Made by a program: the position numbers and the translations under genes. Below are positions 18,018-27,570 of a stretch of DNA of 32,396 nucleotides, in pieces (positions within the stretch are counted from its first letter, which is position 1; every line of letters begins with the position of its first letter). The stretch comes from Chara braunii (taxonomy: Eukaryota; Streptophyta; Charophyceae; Charales; Characeae), in assembly GCA_003427395.1 (NCBI GenBank), contig BFEA01000922.1, positions 278,055-310,450 of the forward strand, written 5' to 3'. The notes beneath the pieces were generated by a model that saw only the letters and a program-made list of their open reading frames with translations, did no database searches and had not been told where the DNA came from.

Positions 18018-19490
18018 AGTGGAGGATGAGGGTGTCAGCAAGTCTCTCAAGAGGGGTCCGTACTTCCTCACACTTCTGGGACGAACACTCCTCTTCCCTC
18101 TCCTCACTCCCTCAAGAGCAACTCTCAGAAGCTTCTCTCTTCTCTCTCTCTCTCTCTTGTTTGCGATCGTGTAGACGCAAGCATTTAACGAACCAAGTCA
18201 AAGAAACAACTTTGAAAACAATCAGAAGAGAAGGTAGAACTCCTAGCCGGAGCGGCAATTCATTTGGACTGGAGAGCAGTCAAAACAAAAAGAAATAAAG
18301 ATCAGAGAGATCTGATCCAGCCACACAGTCTGGACCGACTACGTATGAGGTCCTCTCAAGCCTAGCCGGACTCAGCTCTGTGAAGGCACAACAAATCAGA
18401 TTCAAAGTGTACAGCGTAATGCAAGAGAGAATTGAGTGGAGCCCAAGGTGCGAGTCAGGCGGCGGATTGTGCGGTAAAGTCTGATAAAACGTCTCAGCGG
18501 AGATCCCCTCCGCAGTGAGTGTCCTGGTCCGAAAGCATAAAGTCCGAGTCCCAATCAGATAGAGCAAGGTAACTGACGTTCGTAGATTTGGCCTGAGGGG
18601 CCCTTCTTGTTTGGGCCTGGTCCCACTGAGTCCCAAACGGTCCCAGTGGAGTCAAAACCGGGTCCCAATCAACAAGAGTTCCACAAAGACCTACTCTGTC
18701 CCTACCGAATTGAAAAAAATAAAATTTTGCCCCAGAAAGAACCTACAGACTACAACCGTTCAGAATGAAATAAACAAAGCACTGTAGAGAGATATAGCAT
18801 GGCAAGCAAGATACTCCATTCATTCACTCGTCAGGTGAGTAGGCAGTTCACACACCTCACACACAATCAAGACTATGGAGGATGGAAGAAGAACCCAAAA
18901 AACCCCAACAGGCAGTCAATTCCATGCACACACATATGGGCACCTTGGCAGCACGACACTTACCTAAGTGGCCGGGCTCTTGAGATGAAAGAACTCACTT
19001 CCCTCTCACATAGTCCTCCTAACCCAATTAGCATCCTCTACACTAGTGTCCTATCATCTAGGAGGGTCAACATCTACCCCAAAGTACAAAGCCGGATCCC
19101 CCGTCGATGTTGAAGATCAAAGCAACAACTTGTAGTCCGTAGGTGCATATATGGCTGCCACCCACAAGCTCGCCTAATTTGAGGGGAGCCCTAAAGTCAC
19201 TCCTCGTCTTCCTTGAAGTCGAGATTCAAGTTGTAGGTGCCCTTCACTGTCGCCTCTCTCAAGTTGCATCACGAAGTCCCACCTTGTGTCTCGCCACCAC
19301 AAACATGCACTCAAACAACCTGGCCGGGTCTAGTGTCGACCCTACACGGCCCTGCCAGGTGGGAGCAGCTTCCCTTCACCACGCTGCCCCACTTAACCCT
19401 AACTTCCAGCCCTAACCCTAAGTGGTTAGCCCTTACCACTAGGGTTAGGGTTATGGCAGCAAAGTCAACTCTCACCAGCAAGCAGAATCC
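18018..19490 (-). other. Element C leader, no gene seen
   Basis: 1.47 kb between primer binding site and gag start. It contains a short (TC)n run at 18130-18160 and, close to the primer site, a hairpin with CCCTAA-type arms. The plus-strand open frames between 18799 and 19497 show no family features and lie antisense to the element. Confidence 0.65.
19410..19450 (-). other. Hairpin with telomere-like CCCTAA arms in leader of element C
   Basis: Left arm CCCTAACCCTAAGTGGT (19410-19426), loop of eight bases, right arm ACCACTAGGGTTAGGG (19435-19450). The arms are complementary apart from one bulged base. It begins about 40 bases downstream of the primer binding site in element RNA. Confidence 0.85.
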
Positions 19491-19502
19491 GCTCTGATAC
19501 CA
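19491..19502 (-). promoter_or_regulatory. Primer binding site of element C (initiator Met tRNA)
   Basis: TGGTATCAGAGC on the minus strand, one base inside the 5' LTR. It is the standard complement of the 3' end of plant initiator Met tRNA and would start minus-strand DNA synthesis. Confidence 0.95.
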
Positions 19503-19503
19503 A

Positions 19504-20876
19504 TGTTATTATCCTGGCCAATTTCGAAGTATACATTCATCTGAAAGTACAATGCCATCCATTTGTAAAAAGAAATGAATGAACTTGAGAGGAGAGAGAG
19601 GGAAAGAAGAAGAAGAAGAAGTAAGAAAGAAGAAGAAGATGATGTACTCCAGCATAGACCAATGACAAGGCTCTTCTTCTTCGCCAACCAATCTCTTCCT
19701 CCTTATCTCCTCCCCTCTTACTCAAACAAGAAGTAACAATAATAATGTTGAATGATTGAACCAGAATCAATGTCTGAATCCCACTTCTACTGCAGGCACA
19801 ACATGAGGTCCACCATAGCCATGGCCACCCGTCCTCTTCCTCTACATACAGGCNGAGNCTATGGNGGACTACTGAGGCTTCAGCCTCCTGTCCAAAGGAC
19901 AACCCAAAGCAGCTATGTCGCTGCCCGACTTCAAGGTCATGACCATGCANCTATGCCACTGTCCACTCAACCGCCATGCCTGACTCTGCCCCGAGCTTCC
20001 TTGATGCGGCACTACCCCCACTGGGGCCTTCCAGATGCAGCGCCTAACAAGGTGATGAANATGGTGTCCGNCATAGCCAGGTAAGTACCCCACCACTCTC
20101 CTCCTTGGTCCCCTTCTCCCTCCTCCTCCTACCGGTAGAGCTCCACCATAGCCAAGGTGGAAGCTCTCGACTTCTTCCTCCCAGTAGCGCTGTAGTACCC
20201 AGCGCCACTCCAGCCAGCGCTCCAGCAGTGTGTCGCCAAACTTGCACACTGAAGAATGAGGCCGAGCTCTTGCCTCAGCCTNTTGATATAGCGGCCTGCT
20301 TGCCTCTTGGGCGGTGACTTCCAGGCCGCTCGGCCTCCCCAGCAACCGGTACCTCCTCCCTTTCGGAGGGAAACATCATTGCAGACTCTGATATTGCCCA
20401 TACAGGCTCTAGACTCAGACTGGATGGACTGGTACCGGCCTAGACCTAGCCTGCCGCTACTGGGCCTCTAAAAATGCCGACTTTGTCTTCTTCTGCTCGG
20501 CATCGAGTACCCGGCACATCTACTGCTATTGGGTGCGGTACCGGCCTACCTGCTACTTGAGTGTTCTTTTTCCGCTGCTCCAAGCACCGCGGGCCCCTGG
20601 CTCCGCTACTTGAGTGTTCCCCCGCTGCACCCCTCAATGCCACGGCCACAGGTAAGTACCGGCCCTACGGGCCTGCCAAACAAGCAAGTACCCTTGCGGG
20701 TCACACACACACTCATGCCGACAAGCACTCAGACAGGTACACAAGTCCACAGGCACACACACATACAGACTTAGAAAACATAGCAGAATGTGGGAATCTC
20801 AGAAAGGCATCCATTCCATCGCCAGAACTTCATAAATCAGCAGTGTTCTCAGTCTGTTTTATGGCAGGTCATTACA
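19504..20876 (-). repeat. 5' LTR of element C
   Basis: 1373 bp; would carry the promoter and transcription start for element C. Six Ns (19854, 19858, 19865, 19950, 20060, 20071) lie exactly 8511 bases from those in the other LTR; a seventh at 20282 is private. Its last 400 bp differ from the 3' LTR at about 16-18 sites, whereas the middle 0.9-1.0 kb is identical apart from the adaptor insertion. Confidence 0.95.
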
Positions 20877-21147
20877 GCTCTATGCCCTATATCGAGCGCT
20901 GGTCCATTGGAGACACTATCGCCTGGGCAGATTCTTCTATGTGAGATTTGACCATGAGACCTTGCACTGGATCAAGACACAACCCGTACTCTCTAACGCA
21001 CTCAAGCGGTGGATTCAAGTGATAGACATGTACGACTATCAACTTGATCCAATCAAGGGAGAGTACAACAAAGTGGTTGATGCACTATCACGCGGGGCAG
21101 ATTATTTAGGCGCACTAGTGACTGAGTTTGGCATATCCGACGATTGA
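20877..21147 (+). pseudogene. Element B RNase H, C-terminal part
   Basis: Resumes exactly where 10992 left off. Before the first Met at 20941 one frame reads LYALYRALVHWRHYRLGRF, then FDHETLHWIKTQ with the RNase H Asp, IDMYDYQLDPIKGEYNKVVDALSRGADYLG, and a TGA at 21145-21147. It shows that element C entered the RNase H gene. Confidence 0.92.
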
Positions 21148-21709
21148 ACTCGATCCCTGGTGGAAGCCTATCAGCAAGATACATTTATGTCTAAGATCAT
21201 TCGCAAACTGGAGGCTAAGGATAAAGTTGCCTCCGATGAGTTTGGGCTAGTCAATGGCTTATTGTTTCTTGAAAAGGCTGGGAATAAAAGACTGTGTCCC
21301 AAGTAGAGAATCTTTGCGCAGTTTATTAGTAGGAGAATGTCATGATGCAACTGGCCGTTTCGGCTATAAGAAAACTTCAGCTAACCTTGTGCAGAAATTC
21401 TGGTGGCCTTCTATGACGAAAGATGCCAAGAGGTACGTAGAAACCTGCCAGGTTTGTCAACGAGACAAACCTAGGACTCGGGCTCTGCTTGGGCTTCTCA
21501 AGCCCTTGCCGATCCCTGAAGGTCCTGGTCAGAGTGTGTCCATGGACTTCATGGATACTCTTGTGACCAGCAGGACTGGCAAAAGACACATCTTCGTTAT
21601 AGTGGATCGCTTTTCTAAGTATGCAAGACTTATCGCTATGCCAGAGACTGCTAAAACTGACTACATCATCAAACTGTTTCTGGAGAACTGGGTATATCTC
21701 GAAAATTGA
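21148..21709 (+). pseudogene. Element B integrase, zinc finger and part of core
   Basis: The open frame 21254-21709 has the zinc-binding region CHDATGRFGYKKT, in which the second His of the usual GHFG is Arg, followed by CQVCQRDK with both Cys. The first catalytic Asp is in SMDFMD, then HIFVIVDRFSKYARLIAMP. It stops at ENWVYLEN. The second Asp, the Glu and the rest of the core are absent: sequence jumps within a few bases to the C-terminal domain, so several hundred bases are deleted. The linker at 21148-21253 is in another frame. Confidence 0.9.
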
Positions 21710-22125
21710 TGCCACAGTATTTCGGTCCGTGGGAGGTCCTAGACATAGTGGGGGATCAGATAGACAAACCTTCTTATGTGATTCACGTCCCACCTCATCT
21801 ACGCACACATCCAGTTTTTCACTCCTCAAAGCTGGCACCTTTTGCAAAAACTAAACAATTCCCCTCAAGACGGTCAATGCTGCCCCCAACCATGGACGAT
21901 GAAGTCGACATTCATGGAATCGTGGAGCATCAAATGATGCCAGTGCCTAAACCGTCGGGCAGAGGCCGCCCTTCTAATCCGTGAATGCAATACCGTGTCA
22001 GATTCAGAAACCATCTGGATCCGAAGGAAGATCGGTGGTTCACCAGAGAAGAACTCTTGCGAACAACACCTCAAGTTATTCCAGGCTACGAAAGAGAACT
22101 CAAGGGGAAGATGCCTGCAGAATAG
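21690..22125 (+). pseudogene. Element B integrase C-terminus and chromodomain
   Basis: MPQYFGPWEVLDIVGDQIDKPSYVIHVPPHLRTHPVFHSSKL is the SH3-like GPY/F domain. After GRGRPSNP a TGA at 21982-21984 interrupts, and the same frame continues with MQYRVRFRNHLDPKEDRWFTREEL, a chromodomain-like segment with the aromatic pattern of chromovirus tails. It ends at TAG 22123-22125. The deletion junction to the core lies near 21700. Confidence 0.88.
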
Positions 22126-22429
22126 AAGACTTCTCAGAGGACTGTCGAAATGCGAGGATCTGGGTCCTCGACAGGCCTAAGGGGCCCCTGCTCCAGATGT
22201 GCCCGCCCTAATTGAAGGTGGGCCTAACAAATCACGAGAGGCCCTTGACTGTAAATTTCACATCTGAGGTCCAGGCAGTTGTGACGCGCCAGTTGGTTGA
22301 AGTGAAACACAGGCCGAGCAGCAAAGACCTTCCACGACCTTCCAGACCTTTCCGAAAATGCAGGCCCTGGGCGAGAATCACAGCCTCATACACAGACAGT
22401 TGAGAGGGCCAACCGAACGGAGGCCCAAC
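22126..22429 (+). other. Element B 3' tail, no gene seen
   Basis: No gene. The first 30 bases resemble the sequence after the element A integrase, supporting a family link. The remainder is unassigned up to the LTR of element D. Confidence 0.5.
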
Positions 22430-23673
22430 TGCAACGACTTGCTGTTTCTGGTTGCCTGTAGCCTCTCTCTGTCGAGGCTGTACCATAGGTAGGACATATT
22501 CATAATTTTGTTTGACTGAAGGCTAAGCGAGTGACCTGCCTGTAAGGAAAATTCGTGAGGGACATATCTGCAAATTCGGGAAAATACAGGCCCACACTAA
22601 CTAAATTCCCTACAGCTACCCTAGCTGTGAATAGCAGACCCGAGCTACCCCTAGGACAGCCAGGCCCTATACGCCTAAGCTGATAGACGGTCCTATAGCC
22701 TATAGCCAGGTTGGGAGAGGCCCTAGAGGCCGAAACAGAATCGGTACCGGTCAGTCAGTCAGTCCGGTCTAGGTCGAGTCTAGGCTAGTTTAGACTATAG
22801 ATAGGATGGGCACATCGGTTCAGGGCTTTTGGCAGTTGGTACTGAGTGCATCGCTGCTGCGCTACGCGTGAACCGGAAGTGGTGACGACTCAGCGTTGTG
22901 GGAGACAGATATATCCAGACCTGCGGAGTGTCGGCCATAGCTGGGACCTGCGCTGTACTCTGCCAGCACGCGGGGCTGTCAGAGGTCTGGGCTACTGAGG
23001 TCTGCTGGAGGCGAGAGAAGTTGGTGCCCTGCTGGACCCTCCTCCGGAGTGGGGTCACAGGGTTGTGGCGCTGCAGCCATAGTTGCAGCTTCCTCCTCAG
23101 AGGTCATCTTGCTAGGATTTGGTGGCGCTGCTGCGGACTTCCACCCGGTAAGTCTTCCGACACTTTGTCATCATCAGATACTGTGGCGCTGGTCTTCTTC
23201 TTTATCCTTTGAGTGGCGCTTGGCCTCAAAGGCCTATTTCAGGGTGGCGCTTCCCTTTGGAGGCTGTATTTGGGTGGCACTTTATGTTTCGGGGACTCAG
23301 GGGTAGTGATAACGGTTCATCAGGGTTGGGGAGTGAAGCGCTGCTCATCTCTTAGCAGCTCATCATAGTTTTGGGGTTATTCTGATAATATGAGACTCTA
23401 CAGTGTGGATACTGGGTTTGGACTATCATCGTTTCATTGTTCTTGGATGTGATCTACTTGGCTTTCCTTTACGACTGGTTGTGAGGATTGAGTGATTGCA
23501 CTTTTAGTGTACCCTGTCATATCGCATGGTCAAGTTTTCCGCTGTGTTTATCTCTCCCTGTGCGGTGTGATACTCCTATCCTCTCCCCTTCCTTCTGTGT
23601 ATGTATGGGCATACTTGGAAGTCTATGTGAGTGAGTGTTGGTCTTCAGACAACGAACAACCAGAATCATAACA
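22430..23673 (+). repeat. 5' LTR of element D
   Basis: 1244 bp, matching 30345-31588. Contains five exact GTGGCGCT motifs plus one variant between 23065 and 23281, and TAGACTATAGATAGG near 22790 as a weak TATA-like candidate. Short open frames inside are not genes. Confidence 0.95.
23065..23281 (+). promoter_or_regulatory. GTGGCGCT motif array in 5' LTR of element D
   Basis: Copies start at 23065, 23122, 23183, 23213, 23244 and 23274 (the last is GTGGCACT). Spacings are 57, 61, 30, 31 and 30, near multiples of 30 bp. Either a decayed 30 bp tandem repeat or a phased set of protein-binding sites. Confidence 0.6.
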
Positions 23674-23675
23674 GT

Positions 23676-23687
23676 TGGTATCGGAGC
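23676..23687 (+). promoter_or_regulatory. Primer binding site of element D
   Basis: TGGTATCGGAGC two bases after the LTR end ATAACA. One base differs from the usual initiator Met tRNA complement. Confidence 0.93.
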
Positions 23688-25183
23688 GATTGGATCCAGG
23701 CTCTGGAATGATTGATGAGTTGGAGCAATCACCATCATCTGGCGAGGTACTGGAGTTGAGTCTCATGGCGATTCATCATCTTCAAGGTTGTTGTCAGTAA
23801 GGGTGGTGGTGGTGAGTGTGTGGCGAGAGGAATTGGACAGAAGGTGACTCACTCCTGACTAGGGTTGTGCAGGAGTGGTTGGCGATTGGTGTTCAGAGGC
23901 CTGAGAGGCTCTGAGAGGCTATTTTTAGCCTAGTGATTCATCTGGAGGTTGGCGATTGGTAAAGGAGTGATCCCAGGAGGTTGCGATTGTGGAATTGGGT
24001 TAGGATCCCCAATTTCCAAGCAACGCAGTACAGGGTGATGTGGCGCTGCACTGAGTTTGTCAGTTATCTGTACCTCAGAGTCCAAATTCATTGAATCTGT
24101 CAGTTGGGGGTGAAGCGCCTTAGGGTAATCTACTGGATCACCAAGTTCAGGCAATTTAGTACGTGGGAACACTGGGTGTCATCAGGAGGTGAAACTGGCG
24201 AGATGGAGTTGACCAGTCTGCCATAGCCAGAGTTTCATGTATCTTCTTCAGAGTTGACCCTGAAGTAAGTGTGTTCCTTACTCTACCCTGTGTGGCGATT
24301 CTGGGGCTATTTTTAGATTAGCAAAATATGGTCTGTTAGTTAGTAGAGAATTGAAAATCAAAATTCAGACTGTGGGACAACCATATCCAACTTCCCCTAC
24401 CTATCTTCTTGGACTTCTACTAACCCTGTTTGACCTCCTTTCTGACTCAATTTCTATTTGTGACTGTTTTACAGTGTTGCGATTCATATTGTACTGTGAA
24501 TTGGATGGTTCAGGGCTCTGTTGGCAGTGATAATGTAAATTCGAATTCAACGCTGCCATAGTTGAAGCTTGGCTAGACTAGGGTTAGTTGTAGCGTAGAG
24601 TCTGTCCGTCAGAATTCAAGTCTGTCAGTCCCTGGTCAATCACAATTCAGTATACAGTCAGTGTCTGAAATCGCACAGTCAAATTTGATGTTATGAGTCA
24701 GTTACAACGAAAACTGTAATTCGCCATATCTAGGGTATGGCATATGGGGTCATACAGTGGTGAAGTCTTCAGGGTAGGTCTAAAAATAGGTTTTCCTGTA
24801 AATCGTTGCATCTTGGTCATCAGTGGATATCTGCTCATCTCTAATTAGTCACTATGTCTAACTTCTAATCACTACTAATCACTCCAGGACTACATTATGC
24901 AACTAATTGATGCAGGATTTGCAGTTAATGCATGCAATTGTGTCAGGGCAGGGATTGGAAAATCGTGAAAGTGTTTTTTGTCGAGTTTACTCTTAACTGA
25001 CCCTGACCCTCAAGTGGTTTGTAGAGACTGAGCACTCACTTGCTCAAAGTAACCAACTTTCTCTCTTCAGTTAGGTGACAGTAATTGGATGAGTACTGTA
25101 GAGAAAATCCAATTCCTGTTACCTCTTGTTTGTCTTCTGATTAGTTGTTTATTTTTATTTATCTGAATTGTGGGAAAAACAAA
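23688..25183 (+). other. Element D leader, no gene seen
   Basis: 1.5 kb of AT-richer sequence between primer binding site and gag with no convincing coding frame. One further GTGGCGCT lies at 24040. Confidence 0.65.
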
Positions 25184-25497
25184 ATGTCAGGTTTTGAGAA
25201 GGGCGAAGTTTCTGAGGAGAAGCCTCAGATTCCGCTTGACCCTCTAGAGGCTGAACTGCGGGCCTAGGAGGAGAAACTCCGCCAGCAGGCCAAGGTGGTT
25301 GAGTCCCTAAAGGCTGAGCTAAAGAGGAAAGAGGAAGCTGCCAAGAAGGAAACAAGGAGGCGGGAACTGACAGCTGATGTGGAGAAGGTCAGGACGAGTG
25401 GCAGTTCCAGTCAGTACAATAAGGACATGAATTTGTCCTTCTACATGATGAAATTCATCAGTCTTATTTTACTAATTGGGATGCCAGGATCACCAGT
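25184..25497 (+). pseudogene. gag: Element D Gag, N-terminal coiled coil
   Basis: I start it at the ATG at 25184 (MSGFEKGEVSEEKPQIPLD). A TAG at 25265-25267 (codon 28, in ELRA-stop-EEK) interrupts, then a Lys/Glu-rich helix KAELKRKEEAAKKETRRREL follows in the same frame. The reading shifts near 25460-25470 into the next piece. Confidence 0.75.
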
Positions 25498-26147
25498 TTG
25501 GAGGACAGCATGGCTAAGCATACTCAGCAGTTGAAGGATACTTCCTCCAAGTTGGACCGTCTCTTTGTTCATCTGCAGATCCCATCTGCCCAGACAACTC
25601 CTCCATCTTCTGGGCCTTCTCAAGCAGGCCCTCAGCAACCCCCACAATCTAGACCTACATCTCCTCCCTCTACACCCAAGTCAACAACAACTTCACAACC
25701 CTCGGTTTCATTTGACCAGCAGCGGCCCAAACTGACTCCACCCATATTCTCTGGCGAGGACCCTAAGGTGGATGTTGCAGATTGGGTGATTGCACACAGA
25801 ACCTACCTGAGGGTGTTCAAATGTGACAAGGATGTGAAGGTGTCTGCCATCCTTGCTCGTCCAGAGAGGACTGCATTGAAATGGTGCACTTCCACTTCTA
25901 GCAAGCAAGGGATGGAGATGGTTGATTGGGCACAGTGGCTGGGGGTGGCTGGATTTCTGCAGGCACTGCAAAACCGAAGGCCAGAAAAACAGCAGATAAA
26001 ATTATGCGCCTGGTCCAGAAAAAGTTTGATGGCTCCTTGTCCAAACTGTACTCCACCTTTGAGAGTCTGACATCGACTCCTAGGTTGGAGATGAGTGAGC
26101 AGGATCTGCTCATTCATTTCCTCAGGGCAGCGCCTGAGCAATTCTAG
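25498..26147 (+). pseudogene. gag: Element D Gag, linker and capsid
   Basis: DSMAKHTQQLKDTSSKLDRLFVHLQ is followed by a Pro/Ser/Thr-rich linker and then the capsid: LTPPIFSGEDPKVDVADWVIAH and VFKCDKDVKVSAILARPERTALKW. A frameshift near 25950 moves it to the frame with RLVQKKFDGSLSKLYSTFESLTS and QDLLIHFLRAAPEQF, ending at TAG 26145-26147. This is the Ty3/gypsy Gag capsid order. Confidence 0.85.
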
Positions 26148-26714
26148 CTTGCATTATTCTCTCAGGGCCACAATGACTGGCGGTCCTTCGGCAGAGCAGC
26201 CCTAGACTTGGAGTCCAAACTCCATGTCCAGGAAGCACCTTCTAAAGGAAGGAAGGGACCCTCCTCAAAGGGGCGAAGAAGGAATGGTGCCCTGTTTGCT
26301 GCTGCAGCATCAAGTTCAGATAGTGATGCAGCATCCCAGGGTGGGACCCCTCCATCTGGGACTGCTCCCTCATCTGCTGTAGATCCGACTGTTCTTGCCC
26401 TGGCTGATGCTTTGATGGGCATAGCAAGGGGTGAAGTTCCATCCCAGAAAGCACCAACCAGCAGCAAGGGGAAAGGTAAGGGACATGCCTCTTCCCCTAG
26501 TGCCCATAGAGTACCACTACCACAAGACGTCCGTTGGCCAGCTGACCCCCTTGATCCTTCTACCTTCCCCTAGCATGCACTCAGGATCTAGCAGGGGGTC
26601 TGGAGGAAGAGAAAGGACAAGGGTGTCTGCCTGAGGTGCGAGGGGGACCACTTCTTAAAGGACTGTCCCAGCATGGCTCGCAGGTCCACAGGCAGCTCTA
26701 GTTCAAAAAACTAG
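26148..26714 (+). pseudogene. gag: Element D Gag, C-terminus and zinc knuckle
   Basis: Past the TAG the frame continues HNDWRSFGRAALDLESKLH, then a basic Lys/Ser/Gly region and an Ala/Ser-rich spacer to a TAG at 26571-26573. The nucleocapsid knuckle follows at 26628: CLRCEGDHFLKDC, which is C-X2-C-X3-H-X4-C, one residue shorter than the usual spacing. It ends at TAG 26712-26714. Confidence 0.8.
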
Positions 26715-26725
26715 GGCAGAGAGAG

Positions 26726-27570
26726 GTGGAAGCAACAACTCCTTCCACCAGTGCTGATTCACTTTCTGATGAAGGTGAATCTTCACATTCTCTCGCTGGT
26801 TCTTTTCTGGGAGTTGCATCTTCAGGGCCCTTCGCTTTTGAGGACGCTGAGCTGGATGAGACGTGGGAGGAGGATGATGCTCAGTGCCTTGCTGATCTTT
26901 TCCTGTCCTTGCAGGAGAAGAAAAAACATAGGTATGAACGCATCCTGCTTAGACCCTCTATCCTGGGAGCTAAGATCAAAGGGCTCGTAGACTGTGAGGC
27001 CACTCGCAACTTCATATCTCCCAAGGTAGTCAGTAAGCTGCACTTGGATCAGAGATTAGTGAAATTGTGACAACCTATAGAGGTTCGCATTGGTGACTCC
27101 TCTACAGTCAGGATGACTACTGCTGTCAATGGCCTACCTGTGTCCTTTGACAAGCAGGGAGAAATCAGGCATCGCCTGAATTTTTGTGTTTCCTAATGTT
27201 CCCTTTGACCTTGTCCTCTGAATGCAGTGGCTTGGTGCCACCAATCCTAGGATCGACTGGCAGATCCCTAGGGTTGAGCCACCTAATCGTCATGGGGTCC
27301 ATCGCCTTTGTTTGCTCGTAGACGAGTACCATCCGGCCAACAGCTGTTATTATATGAGTGCTCGCAGATTTCTGCGTTTCTCTCGCTAGACTGACCACAC
27401 CCGTCTGTTTGTGGCTTATGTCAAACAGACTGATGTGGAAACTGCTCCATGTCCTTCTCAAATTCAGCAGGTTGTTGACCGCTTCTCAGATCTTATGGAG
27501 GACCCTACAAGACTAGTCCATAGGCAGACCAAACATAAGATTGAGATCTTGCCTGGTTCGGTCCCTCCCT
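26726..27570 (+). pseudogene. Element D retropepsin-like protease and linker
   Basis: The frame 26726-27070 begins with an acidic Ser-rich spacer and reaches RPSILGAKIKGLVDCEATRNFIS, where the D-(S/T)-G active site is D-C-E; the Gly change should inactivate it. After TGA 27068-27070 come VRIGDSSTVRMTTAVNGLPVSF, VFPNVPFDLVL and WLGATNPRIDWQ, the protease C-terminus, spread over two frames with stops. A linker to RT contains TAG near 27388 and 27571, the latter just before GRVYRM. Confidence 0.82.

Larger units (their letters stand above)
10993..20876 (-). mobile_element. Element C: complete nested Ty3/gypsy retrotransposon
   Basis: A 9.9 kb minus-strand element with 5' LTR (19504-20876), primer binding site, leader, gag, protease, RT, RNase H, integrase, polypurine tract and 3' LTR (10993-12471). 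Each LTR runs TGTAAT...(A)ACA on the minus strand. It sits inside the RNase H gene of element B, whose coding sense stops at 10992 and resumes at 20877. The flanking five bases (AACGC and GCTCT) do not form a clean target-site duplication. No env-like gene is present. Confidence 0.95.
20877..22429 (+). mobile_element. Element B, right part
   Basis: Continues element B past the nested element C: rest of RNase H, a zinc finger plus partial integrase core, the integrase C-terminus and a chromodomain, then about 300 bp without a gene up to the 5' LTR of element D. No 3' LTR or clear polypurine tract is visible before element D begins. Confidence 0.85.

Noticed and set aside
19396-19455. True telomere or interstitial telomere array
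   Set aside because: There are only a few CCCTAA/TTAGGG units, arranged as an inverted repeat rather than head to tail, inside the leader of a retrotransposon.
18799-19497. Plus-strand open frames of 80-104 codons in the element C leader
   Set aside because: Antisense to the element, no motifs, composition like surrounding non-coding DNA.
20074-20090. CAGGTAAGTAC splice-donor-like motifs in LTRs of element C
   Set aside because: They lie on the strand opposite to element transcription and no matching exon structure can be seen.
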